Of a stretch of DNA of 5,356 nucleotides, positions 1 through 5,356 are shown piece after piece. Below the pieces are notes generated by a model. The model saw nothing but the letters and a program-made list of their open reading frames with translations. It did no database searches and was not told the origin of the DNA. The stretch comes from an uncultured Erysipelotrichaceae bacterium (GTDB lineage Bacteria; Bacillota_I; Bacilli_A; RFN20; CAG-826), in assembly GCA_902791085.1 (NCBI GenBank), contig CADAUN010000104.1, positions 1 through 5,356 of the forward strand. Reading direction: 5' to 3'. Position numbers and translations under genes: made by a program. Position 1 is the first letter of the stretch. The number at the start of each line of letters is the position of its first letter.

Positions 1-2
1 TG

Positions 3-659
3 GAATTAATCGGCCCCTATGGCATGGCCAAACGTGACTATTCCAATGGCTACACCAGTTACACCGGGTTCAAAAAGCCAGGCATCCGCATTCTTCATGT
101 TGATGCCCGTATGTATAACAACAATCATGATGAAGTCGTTTCTGACCCTGATCTCTTAGGACAAAATGGCGGTGATAACCGTGTCTCAAATACCTATCAG
201 GGACGTAGCAAATCCGGAAAATCAGACGCTGACTTCTGGCCAAAAGACGAAGGCAAAGCCCCGTCCACTTATTTAACTAACCATCCCAATGCCAAAGTTG
301 GTCAGCCCTCTACCTATCCCAGTGGCAAAAAATCTTATTTCACCGAATCTTCCTTGATGCAATCCAGCGTCAACACCAGTGAAAATTGGACTGCCGTTTC
401 GAATTACAACGCCAAAGATTCTGACCTCTTCATCAAGAACGCTCGTTTCACTTTGAAAGGCAACAGCACCTGGGCTCGTAACTTCATGCCAAGCGGAAGC
501 AATCTCTGGAACAAAGCCAAAACCACATTAGGTTGGAATGGCAATCAGCAGGTTTACGAAATCAACGAAGACTATACCTGCAATTACAGTCTCCGCGTCT
601 TGGACATCAAAGAAGATGCCCAATATGGCGCCATTGCCACCATCCGCGTGACGTTATAA
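3..659 (+). CDS. C-terminal part of a probable secreted/surface protein, possibly M6-like metallopeptidase tail (5' end outside window)
   Basis: The reading frame is open to the left edge. Codons for ELIGPYG precede the first in-window ATG at base 24, which has no SD sequence, so I treat that Met as internal and the gene as 5'-truncated; 218 residues are visible. The segment GIRILHVDAR (residues 27-36) resembles the 'G-L-L-I-x-H-V-D' strand that follows the catalytic zinc site in M6 (immune inhibitor A-like) peptidases. The rest is rich in Asn, Ser, Thr, Tyr, Gly and Trp and ends in alternating hydrophobic strands (YSLRVLDIKED, then AIATIRVTL), typical of an extracellular beta-sandwich. An 'FTESSL' and 'DLFIKNARFTL' stretch also fits the M6 tail pattern from memory. 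The HExxH motif, if present, would lie upstream and cannot be seen, so catalysis is unproven; a non-enzymatic surface protein is the alternative. The stop TAA is followed 22 bases later by a terminator, so this is the last gene of its transcript. Confidence 0.8.
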   Translation, partial: ELIGPYGMAKRDYSNGYTSYTGFKKPGIRILHVDARMYNNNHDEVVSDPDLLGQNGGDNRVSNTYQGRSKSGKSDADFWPKDEGKAPSTYLTNHPNAKVGQPSTYPSGKKSYFTESSLMQSSVNTSENWTAVSNYNAKDSDLFIKNARFTLKGNSTWARNFMPSGSNLWNKAKTTLGWNGNQQVYEINEDYTCNYSLRVLDIKEDAQYGAIATIRVTL

Positions 660-681
660 TTTTCTTTCCTCTTCCCCCTTT

Positions 682-711
682 AGCACCTCTTACGAGGTGC
701 TTTTCTTTTTT
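682..711 (+). terminator. Rho-independent terminator of the upstream + strand gene
   Basis: Perfect 8-bp stem AGCACCTC / GAGGTGCT with a TTAC loop (682-701), running directly into a T-rich tract TTTTCTTTTTT (701-711). It lies 22 bases after the stop of the + strand gene. Read on the minus strand the stem is not followed by a T run, so it acts in one direction. Confidence 0.9.
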
Positions 712-712
712 C

Positions 713-725
713 TTGCATCATGCAA
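713..725. other. 13-base perfect palindrome between the convergent terminators
   Basis: TTGCAT-C-ATGCAA is an exact 6+1+6 inverted repeat. The one-base centre makes it unsuitable as an RNA hairpin unless the stem is shortened, so a protein-binding site or chance are the options. It lies between two terminators, where no promoter is evident. Confidence 0.35.
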
Positions 726-784
726 AAAGACCTATATATCCCTCTTTTTAAAACACAACATCGAACCATAGCATGATTGTTGGC

Positions 785-813
785 AAAACAAAAAAGGGCG
801 AGGTTTCTCGCCC
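785..813 (-). terminator. Rho-independent terminator of the lipoprotein gene
   Basis: On the minus strand the sequence reads GGGCGAG-AAAC-CTCGCCC, a perfect GC-rich 7-bp stem (796-813) extendable by one A-T pair. TTTTTTGTTTT (785-795) follows. The stem begins 16 bases after the TAA stop at 830-832. It faces the + strand terminator at 682-711, giving a convergent, insulated gene end. Confidence 0.92.
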
Positions 814-829
814 TGATTAGAAGCTTAGG

Positions 830-2692
830 TTAGGCTGCCGGGAAGAGTTCGGCTTCAATGCCAGAAGCCAAATTATCCGTGCCAACCGCGTCTATTGTGG
901 TGACGAATTGATAATTTAGATAAACAGCATTTCCTTGGGCATCTTGAACCGCAGCAAGCTCGCTTAATTTCGCGGTATAAACCAATGTCTTGTCTGTGGG
1001 ATTATAAACCAAAGAAGATTCAACGAACTTTTCCAATCCAGCTCGGTTAATGATTTGCCAGAAGGTATTTCCACTATGAGTTGGACCGAAGGCAAATAAT
1101 ATGCCAAAGAACTTGTTCACCGTGTTTTTATTCGCAGTATCCAAGTCATTGAAGGTGAAGGTATTGCCATCGTCTGATACCGACAAAACATTAAGTGTCT
1201 TTAAGGCATCTTCCGTCAATCCGGCAGAAGTCAATACCAATTTATCAGACCAGATGCTCTTCCCTGCGTCCTTATAAACAGCCGTTTTGGTGGTATCCCA
1301 AGTGTTTTTGCTGTCTTTATAAGTGCCTTTGGCCTCGTAAACTGAACCATTGTGAAGTACGTAGGCGTTGACTGCGTTTGGCAAAAGGTTTGTTTCGGTA
1401 TTTTTATAAACGTTTGTAGAGATGGCGTTGATCCGTTCGTAATAGGCTTCGCCGTCGACATAGGCGTCGGCATTGAAATTCCAGAAAATGTCAGTACCCG
1501 TATTACCATAACGGAAGGAAGAAGGGCATTCGTACTGTGTGCCTTTCGGATCCACCCAAGAACCAACGGATTTTACATGATATTTCTTGGTGAGATTCAT
1601 CTCATTGGTCAACGTCGCGACTTTTTCAGCCGACAAAGCAGCCGGGTAATTGTCTTCGTCGTATGCTTTTTGCACATCAGCGATAGAAACAGAGCCCACC
1701 ATGCCTAATTGAACAGCAATGAAGGCTTGTTTTTTACCTGGAAGAGCATGTTTGTCATTGGTGAAGACAAAGACAATTTCTTTACTTTCCGCATCAAATT
1801 CTGCAACAACGTCTGTAATGTCGCTTCCCCCTAAGAAAGTGTAACCAGACAGACGATTGAGTTGACGAAGAGAGAGACCAGTAGTTTCAGCGATTTCGTC
1901 TAAGTAACTGGATTCCGATAAACTATTAGGATCTTCTGCGTCCGCCAAATAGATGGTGCTGACTGGATTGCCGTCAGCATCTTCTTGAATCGATTCTCTA
2001 AAGGCTTCGCCGCGAATCGACCAAGGATTAAAGGTGGCATCATCAAGGTGAATATAGCCAGGATTGACGACCACATTATTAAACTGACCAGTGGAATCCA
2101 CTTTGGCGGTGAAGGAGTGACCGCGACCGTTTTTGTCTTTGATCGCACCTTCATAGGTGGATTGGGTTTCCGTCAATTGAGCATAATAGTTTTCTGCGTG
2201 AAGATAATCGGCATAAAGCGTCACTTCCGTGGTGCTTTGCGGTCCGATTAACATCGCGCGATAGTTTTTGGAGAACGAATTTAAAAGCTGGTTGAATTGA
2301 ATTTTTTCTTCGGTGACAACATGCCCGCGATAAGCGCGACGTGTGCGTCCAGCGATGATGGTGAGAGTGAAATCGCCATAAGCGACTGCCTTGATGTTAT
2401 GCCCATCAATTTGCACGTTGGTGTCTTTTGTCTCAATCCGCCACGAATCGGCAACAGTGACTGTGATGTAATCCTCAAGATTGGTCGTTGATCCGATTTG
2501 CAAATCCGTCGGACAAGAGCTGCTGAAACGAATTACGCCGTCAACCGTCGAAAGGGGTTCTTCCGAAGAAGAAGCCGTTGTATCCGATGCCGAAGAGGCT
2601 ACGGTTCCAGGATTGTTGCAGCTTGCCATTACCATCGTGCACGAAAGCAATAAGATTGCAGCTGCATGTTTTTTGATTTTAATACCATTCAT
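830..2692 (-). CDS. Large surface lipoprotein, Ig-like N-terminal domain plus two beta-rich halves, function unknown
   Basis: A 620-residue protein read from ATG at 2692. This start has an ideal AAAGGAGG seven bases upstream (2700-2707); a longer frame from 2713 would begin upstream of that SD and near the predicted transcript start, so I reject it. The N-terminus is a lipoprotein signal: basic residues 5-9 (KIKKH), hydrophobic 10-22, then MASC with Cys25 as the likely lipidated residue (LLSC at Cys18 is a weaker alternative). Residues 31-49 are a Ser/Thr/Ala linker typical of surface lipoproteins. About residues 52-129 resemble a bacterial Ig-like domain (a 'VQIDG..IKAVAYGDFTLTI' strand pattern). 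The remaining ~490 residues are Tyr-, Asn- and Thr-rich beta strands that fall into two halves (about 130-345 and 355-620) with similar element order. No catalytic motif is recognised. Membrane-anchored, extracytoplasmic; a binding or adhesion role is only a guess. It has its own promoter and terminator. Confidence 0.9.
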   Translation of the reverse strand: MNGIKIKKHAAAILLLSCTMVMASCNNPGTVASSASDTTASSSEEPLSTVDGVIRFSSSCPTDLQIGSTTNLEDYITVTVADSWRIETKDTNVQIDGHNIKAVAYGDFTLTIIAGRTRRAYRGHVVTEEKIQFNQLLNSFSKNYRAMLIGPQSTTEVTLYADYLHAENYYAQLTETQSTYEGAIKDKNGRGHSFTAKVDSTGQFNNVVVNPGYIHLDDATFNPWSIRGEAFRESIQEDADGNPVSTIYLADAEDPNSLSESSYLDEIAETTGLSLRQLNRLSGYTFLGGSDITDVVAEFDAESKEIVFVFTNDKHALPGKKQAFIAVQLGMVGSVSIADVQKAYDEDNYPAALSAEKVATLTNEMNLTKKYHVKSVGSWVDPKGTQYECPSSFRYGNTGTDIFWNFNADAYVDGEAYYERINAISTNVYKNTETNLLPNAVNAYVLHNGSVYEAKGTYKDSKNTWDTTKTAVYKDAGKSIWSDKLVLTSAGLTEDALKTLNVLSVSDDGNTFTFNDLDTANKNTVNKFFGILFAFGPTHSGNTFWQIINRAGLEKFVESSLVYNPTDKTLVYTAKLSELAAVQDAQGNAVYLNYQFVTTIDAVGTDNLASGIEAELFPAA

Positions 2693-2699
2693 AAACAGG

Positions 2700-2707
2700 C
2701 CTCCTTT
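2700..2707 (-). promoter_or_regulatory. Shine-Dalgarno site deciding the lipoprotein start
   Basis: AAAGGAGG on the minus strand, seven bases before the ATG at 2692. It lies inside the longer open frame that starts at 2713, which rules out that earlier ATG as the start. Confidence 0.9.
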
Positions 2708-2719
2708 GGCCATGGTTCT

Positions 2720-2747
2720 AATATAACCGCGTCAGTCAGAATTGCAA
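2720..2747 (-). promoter_or_regulatory. Candidate sigma-A promoter of the lipoprotein gene
   Basis: On the minus strand a -35-like TTGCAA (2742-2747; 4 of 6 to TTGACA) is separated by 16 bases from a -10-like TATATT (2720-2725; 5 of 6 to TATAAT). Transcription would start near 2713, giving a leader of about 20 bases that contains just the SD. The -35 box sits in an ATTGCAAT palindrome (2741-2748). This supports transcription of the lipoprotein gene independently of the PIN gene upstream. Confidence 0.55.
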
Positions 2748-2771
2748 TGATTTTATTCTAAAGAATAACCA

Positions 2772-4814
2772 TCACTTTTCCATAAACTTAGATTTCCAAT
2801 TTTCTAAATCTTGCAATGAGAGCAAAAGTTTCTTTTGATCTAAGGCAGAAAGATGACGAACGCGATTTTGTTGTTCTGCGATTTCTTTTAATGCTCGTTC
2901 CATTCCATAATTTGGATTATGTAAGTTGGCATTCAAGATACGATCCGCGTTGCTCGCTTCTCGTAAGAAATCAGGATTTGCTTCAGCTTCTTTTTTAGGT
3001 GAAGCTTTTTTTACTGCCGCTTTTACCGTTGTCTTTTTAGCAATCGTCTTTGATGGAGACGCTTGTTTTTTCGCGTGCGAATGAACATCACTCACTTTCG
3101 CTGTCTTTTTGGCGGTCGTCTTTGCCTTAGTGACAGTTTTTGAAGATGACGTCTTCTTCGCCGTTTTGGTTTTTGACGTTTTTTCGTTCGTTGAAACGGG
3201 TTCCGGTTTCGCGATAGGAACGGGTTCTGACGAACGGCGTGGGCGAGAGGCTGTCTTTTTCGGTTTTCCCACAATCAAGACTACGCCTTCAGGGATAGCG
3301 GAGGAAGTTCCCCCTTCAACTTTCGTCACAACTTTATGGACCACCCGAATCTTTTTCTTAGAAGAAGGAGAAGCCTTTTCTGCTGAAATGGTTGGGGTTT
3401 CTTCAGGAGTTTTCTCTAAAGAAGCGGGTTTTGCCAATGATTTTTTGCGCGCAACTGTTTTTTTAGAAACTGTGGCTTTTTGCTTTGTTTCTTTCGGCTT
3501 TTCTTCCGCTTTTTCGGCCGGTTTTTCGATTGTGGCAGGAACGGATGGTGAGGGCTTGGTAGGCGTTTCTTCTTTTTTCGGGACCACCTCTACCGCTTTC
3601 GCTTGTTGTGGAACAAAGGCAGGATCGTTATCCCAAGAGACGGAATAATCTTTTTCTTTACGGAAAGAGAAACGATAATTGGTCTTTTCATAAACGAAAG
3701 AAGAAGCATTTTTTGCCCCAAGCGCATCGACGGCACGGCAATCCTCTTCGGTTAAATCTAAAGGTCCATGCACGGCGGCAAAATAAGAAACGGCAGGATC
3801 ACGAATTAATGAAAGATAATGATCGGCTAATTTTCGTAATGCTTCCGCAGGCGTTGGGCCATAAGCAAGCCAAGGATGAGGAGCAGGCGTTTCCTTTTTC
3901 GTGATCGGAAGCGGTGCTTTTTTAGGCTCAATCGCCACTTTTGTCTCCGGCTTCTTTTCTTCCGGCTTCGTTACAACGGGGCTTGGTTTTGCGAGTGCAG
4001 AACGCTTGGCACGCAATTCTTTTTCGCTGAAATTCAGCTTTAATTCGCTCGCGCGAGATGCTGAAATAGAAGATAGACGGTGCAACTGAGCATCAATGTC
4101 TTGTATTTTGTTTTTGTCTGGATAAGTCGGATTAGACAAGTTCGCAGAAAGGCGTGCGTCTTCTGCCTTAATTTGTTTTTCTAAATCCGAAAACAAAGGT
4201 GTTTTTGGTGCTTCGCGGGAATCCTTTTCCGCGAGATGATAATCTTTAGCGATGTTGGATTGATTCATCGCTTCATGTTTCTTGACAAAAGGACGACTTC
4301 CGTTCGCTCCCGGATTCTTTTCTAAAGTGCCAGTGGGCGTTAAACGATATACTTCGAGATAACGACCACGCTGAGAATCCAAGCGATTCAGTTTTAACAA
4401 ATCCGTGGTTAAGGTTTTGTCTTGTGTGAGGATTAAGATTTTGTTTTCGATACGAAGTCCTGATACCGTAGTGAAGATGGCGTTATCCGCGAAATCAGAA
4501 GTTTTTTTCAAAGGTTTCGTGATTTCAAATGTTTTGCGATGCCATTTGTCATGACGAATGATTTTTAAGGCTCTACGCGCGGCGATTCTGACGCCAGAAT
4601 CTTTTTTGTTTTGCGTATGGCGTTTCAATTCTTGAATGCATTCGCCAAGGATAACGACTCTTAATCCTTCTTTCCAATATTCCTTAGAACGGGTTAAAAC
4701 GTCCATAAAGGCTGGGAACGAGTCTTCCATCAAGGAACATGTATCCACGAAGACATAGTCGAAATTAGAAAGGAATTTCGCTAACTCCGAGGATTTCATT
4801 TCCTCTTGATACAT
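2772..4814 (-). CDS. PIN-domain protein with long lysine-rich H1-like tail and duplicated C-terminal module
   Basis: 680 residues from ATG 4814; the frame is open to ATG 4940 (722 residues), so the start is uncertain. About residues 17-163 form a PIN nuclease domain: strand FDYVFVDTCS with Asp24, VVILGECIQELKRH with Glu58/Glu62, SDFADNAIFT with Asp107/Asp110, and KILILTQDKTL with Asp132. This is the usual acidic metal-binding set, so metal-dependent RNA cleavage is predicted from family knowledge. A helical module (219-270), a Lys/Pro spacer, an unassigned domain (about 313-406), a basic low-complexity region (408-613) and a second copy of the helical module (624-675) follow. There is no signal peptide in the 680-residue form, so it is probably cytoplasmic. 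It is far longer than VapC toxins (about 130 residues) and has no antitoxin gene beside it. Its stop is TGA. It is divergent from the phosphohexomutase gene and 79 bases upstream of the lipoprotein gene. The closest known arrangement I can think of is PIN domains fused to other nucleic-acid-binding modules; this exact one I do not recognise. Confidence 0.88.
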   Translation of the reverse strand: MYQEEMKSSELAKFLSNFDYVFVDTCSLMEDSFPAFMDVLTRSKEYWKEGLRVVILGECIQELKRHTQNKKDSGVRIAARRALKIIRHDKWHRKTFEITKPLKKTSDFADNAIFTTVSGLRIENKILILTQDKTLTTDLLKLNRLDSQRGRYLEVYRLTPTGTLEKNPGANGSRPFVKKHEAMNQSNIAKDYHLAEKDSREAPKTPLFSDLEKQIKAEDARLSANLSNPTYPDKNKIQDIDAQLHRLSSISASRASELKLNFSEKELRAKRSALAKPSPVVTKPEEKKPETKVAIEPKKAPLPITKKETPAPHPWLAYGPTPAEALRKLADHYLSLIRDPAVSYFAAVHGPLDLTEEDCRAVDALGAKNASSFVYEKTNYRFSFRKEKDYSVSWDNDPAFVPQQAKAVEVVPKKEETPTKPSPSVPATIEKPAEKAEEKPKETKQKATVSKKTVARKKSLAKPASLEKTPEETPTISAEKASPSSKKKIRVVHKVVTKVEGGTSSAIPEGVVLIVGKPKKTASRPRRSSEPVPIAKPEPVSTNEKTSKTKTAKKTSSSKTVTKAKTTAKKTAKVSDVHSHAKKQASPSKTIAKKTTVKAAVKKASPKKEAEANPDFLREASNADRILNANLHNPNYGMERALKEIAEQQNRVRHLSALDQKKLLLSLQDLENWKSKFMEK
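2790..2945 (-). repeat. Helical module, copy B (C-terminal end of PIN protein)
   Basis: Residues 624-675 of the 680-residue form. It begins DRILNANLHNPNY and continues as a charged helix with I, Q, R and S at the same spacing as copy A. I count about 16 identities in 52 ungapped positions against copy A. It ends a few residues before the stop. Confidence 0.7.
2976..3593 (-). other. Sequence encoding a lysine/alanine/threonine/proline-rich, histone-H1-like disordered region
   Basis: Residues about 408-613 of the PIN protein. The stretch at 544-608 has 21 lysines in 65 residues and just two acidic residues, with repeated AKK, TKK and KTxxK units like those of histone H1 and bacterial H1-like proteins. 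The first part (about 408-480) is mixed Lys/Glu/Pro. At DNA level the minus-strand AAA/AAG-rich codons recur as short imperfect repeats, which may be prone to length change. Nucleic-acid binding through charge is inferred. Confidence 0.75.
3597..3878 (-). other. Unassigned compact domain within the PIN protein
   Basis: Residues about 313-406 lie between two low-complexity spacers and have normal globular composition. The domain starts HPWLAYGPTPAEALRKLADH (a helix), followed by SYFAAVHGPLDLTEEDCRAV (second helix) and strands FVYEKTNYRFSF and YSVSWDND. The order helix-helix-strand-strand suggests a small folded domain. I do not recognise the family. Confidence 0.5.
4005..4160 (-). repeat. Helical module, copy A (middle of PIN protein)
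   Basis: Residues 219-270 of the 680-residue form. It begins DARLSANLSNPTY, matching 8 of 13 residues of copy B at 2790-2945 (D, L, A, N, L, N, P, Y). Downstream positions I, Q, R, SA, L, L and E match without gaps. It lies between the PIN domain and the first Lys/Pro spacer. Confidence 0.7.
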
Positions 4815-4834
4815 AAATTTATTGTTTTGATATT

Positions 4835-4876
4835 CCTCCTGTTGCTCTATTGTAACGGAAAAAAGTGGCGAATGAA
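4835..4876 (-). promoter_or_regulatory. Candidate promoter and orphan Shine-Dalgarno site for the PIN gene
   Basis: On the minus strand a -10-like TACAAT (4849-4854; 5 of 6) has only a weak -35 (TTCATT at 4871-4876, 16-base spacer). Eight bases after it lies a perfect AGGAGG (4835-4840). The next in-frame ATG (4814) is 20 bases beyond AGGAGG, too far for an ordinary SD, and no other in-frame start codon lies between. A second ATG at 4799 is preceded at two bases by AGAGGAA-like sequence. The alternative start at 4940 has no convincing SD. The combination favours 4814 or 4799 but does not settle it. Confidence 0.4.
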
Positions 4877-5003
4877 ACGGGGATGGATAGATTGCTTTTT
4901 TATCTTGGTAGTGACGCTTGCTTTGGAAAAAATCACACATGAGAGACGTTTTCTCTTTTTAGCAAAGAAGCGCAATTCTATTTTCGATGCCAAGAAAGGC
5001 GAC

Positions 5004-5009
5004 TAAAAT
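5004..5009 (+). promoter_or_regulatory. Weak candidate -10 box for the phosphohexomutase gene
   Basis: TAAAAT matches 5 of 6 positions of TATAAT and would place the transcript start near 5016, about 26 bases before the ATG. No good -35 hexamer stands 16-18 bases upstream, so the call is tentative. Confidence 0.3.
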
Positions 5010-5016
5010 GAAATGG

Positions 5017-5029
5017 TATCTTTAAGATA
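5017..5029 (+). promoter_or_regulatory. 13-base perfect palindrome abutting the SD of the phosphohexomutase gene
   Basis: TATCTT-T-AAGATA is an exact 6+1+6 inverted repeat. Its last A is also the first base of the AGGAGG Shine-Dalgarno (5029-5034). Its position near the predicted transcript start fits an operator for a dimeric repressor; a chance AT-rich palindrome is possible. Confidence 0.4.
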
Positions 5030-5041
5030 GGAGGAAAAAAC

Positions 5042-5356
5042 ATGCGAATTTCCTTTGGCACCGGTGGATTCCGTGGCGACATTGGACCAGAATTCAATGA
5101 GCAAAACGTTCGTTTGATTGCACAAGGAGTTGCTAATTACGCCAAAAAACAGCATTTCACCAAACCGATTTATGTCAGTTATGATTTGAGGCTTTTTTCT
5201 CCCGAAGCAGCAATTTGGATTAGCGAAGTACTGGCAGGCAATGGTTTTTCCGTTTGTTTATCAAGCGGCCCTACCACCACTCCTGCTTTGATGTATGCCG
5301 TAAAACGATCCGGCGCTGAATTAGGTTTTATGGTGACTTCCTCGCACAACCCCGCA
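5042..5356 (+). CDS. Phosphoglucomutase/phosphomannomutase (alpha-D-phosphohexomutase family), N-terminal part, cut by window edge
   Basis: The first 105 residues of an enzyme that normally has about 450-580. It interconverts hexose 1- and 6-phosphates in the cytoplasm, feeding glycogen, cell-envelope sugar or nucleotide-sugar synthesis. FGTGGFRG (residues 5-12) is the N-terminal phosphohexomutase signature, SYDLR..S (46-53) matches the family's 'YDxR' strand, and T99-S-S-H-N-P-A105 is the active-site loop, whose Ser101 is the residue that carries the phosphate. Everything after this loop (metal-binding DGDxDR, sugar-specificity and phosphate-binding domains) lies outside, so glucose versus mannose versus glucosamine specificity cannot be told; the FGTGGFRG start is more like the PGM/PMM branch than GlmM. 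The ATG at 5042 is fixed by AGGAGG with a seven-base spacer. The gene diverges from the PIN gene. Confidence 0.95.
   Translation, partial: MRISFGTGGFRGDIGPEFNEQNVRLIAQGVANYAKKQHFTKPIYVSYDLRLFSPEAAIWISEVLAGNGFSVCLSSGPTTTPALMYAVKRSGAELGFMVTSSHNPA

Noticed and set aside
2693..2713. Lipoprotein start at the upstream in-frame ATG (2713)
   Set aside because: The SD AAAGGAGG lies downstream of that ATG, and the predicted transcript start falls on it. Starting at 2692 also gives a cleaner lipoprotein signal peptide.
2753..2768. Inverted repeat TTATTC-TAAA-GAATAA just after the PIN gene stop, considered as a terminator
   Set aside because: The stem is 6 bp with just one G-C pair, and on the minus strand it is followed by AATCATTGC, not a T run. 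It is too weak to call.
3109..3648. Long + strand open frame (179 codons, Phe/Val/Thr rich) opposite the PIN gene
   Set aside because: Its composition is the mirror of the Lys-rich codons on the minus strand (AAA/AAG read as TTT/CTT) and it has no SD or domain; it is a shadow of the real gene.
2772..4814. VapBC-type toxin-antitoxin system
   Set aside because: The PIN protein is about five times the size of a VapC toxin and there is no small antitoxin frame immediately upstream; the upstream neighbour is a divergent metabolic gene.
4942..4960. Hairpin AGAGA-CGTTT-TCTCT followed by TTTT upstream of the mutase gene, considered as a terminator or attenuator
   Set aside because: The 5-bp stem is too short for a convincing terminator, and no gene on the + strand ends just before it.
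1..5356. Mycoplasma-type code in which TGA encodes Trp
   Set aside because: No TGA lies inside the four main genes, the Trp codons checked are TGG, and the PIN gene ends naturally at TGA.

Overview
The window looks like a chromosomal segment from a low-to-mid GC Bacillota-type bacterium (Bacilli, Erysipelotrichia or an RF39-like Mollicutes lineage). I infer this from strong AGGAGG-type Shine-Dalgarno sites, a cysteine lipoprotein, T-tailed hairpin terminators and many lysines encoded by AAA/AAG. TGA serves as the stop of the PIN-domain gene and the Trp codons I checked are TGG, so the standard code fits and the Mycoplasma code does not. No RNA gene, CRISPR array, insertion sequence or integrase is visible.

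Layout. (1) Bases 3-659 (+) hold the 3' end of a secreted or surface protein, possibly the tail of an M6-like metallopeptidase. It ends at a clear terminator. (2) Bases 830-2692 (-) encode a 620-residue lipoprotein with an Ig-like N-terminal domain and two long beta-rich halves that may be an ancient duplication. It has its own promoter and SD and ends at a strong terminator facing the first one, so genes 1 and 2 converge on an insulated 170-base gap. (3) Bases 2772-4814 (-; start uncertain, perhaps 4940) encode a large protein with an N-terminal PIN nuclease domain, an unassigned central domain, a long lysine/alanine/threonine/proline-rich histone-H1-like segment, and two copies of a roughly 52-residue helical module. 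(4) Bases 5042-5356 (+) are the 5' end of a phosphoglucomutase/phosphomannomutase gene, cut by the window edge just after the catalytic serine motif. It diverges from gene 3.

The genes do not form an obvious pathway. Genes 2 and 3 point the same way with a 79-base gap that contains a promoter and no convincing terminator, so they are probably transcribed separately, with some read-through possible. The most unusual item is the PIN protein. It has no antitoxin neighbour, is far longer than a VapC toxin, and carries a repeated module on either side of a basic disordered tail. That architecture suggests a housekeeping or regulatory RNA/DNA-binding nuclease rather than a toxin. Functional claims beyond the PIN fold are inference.
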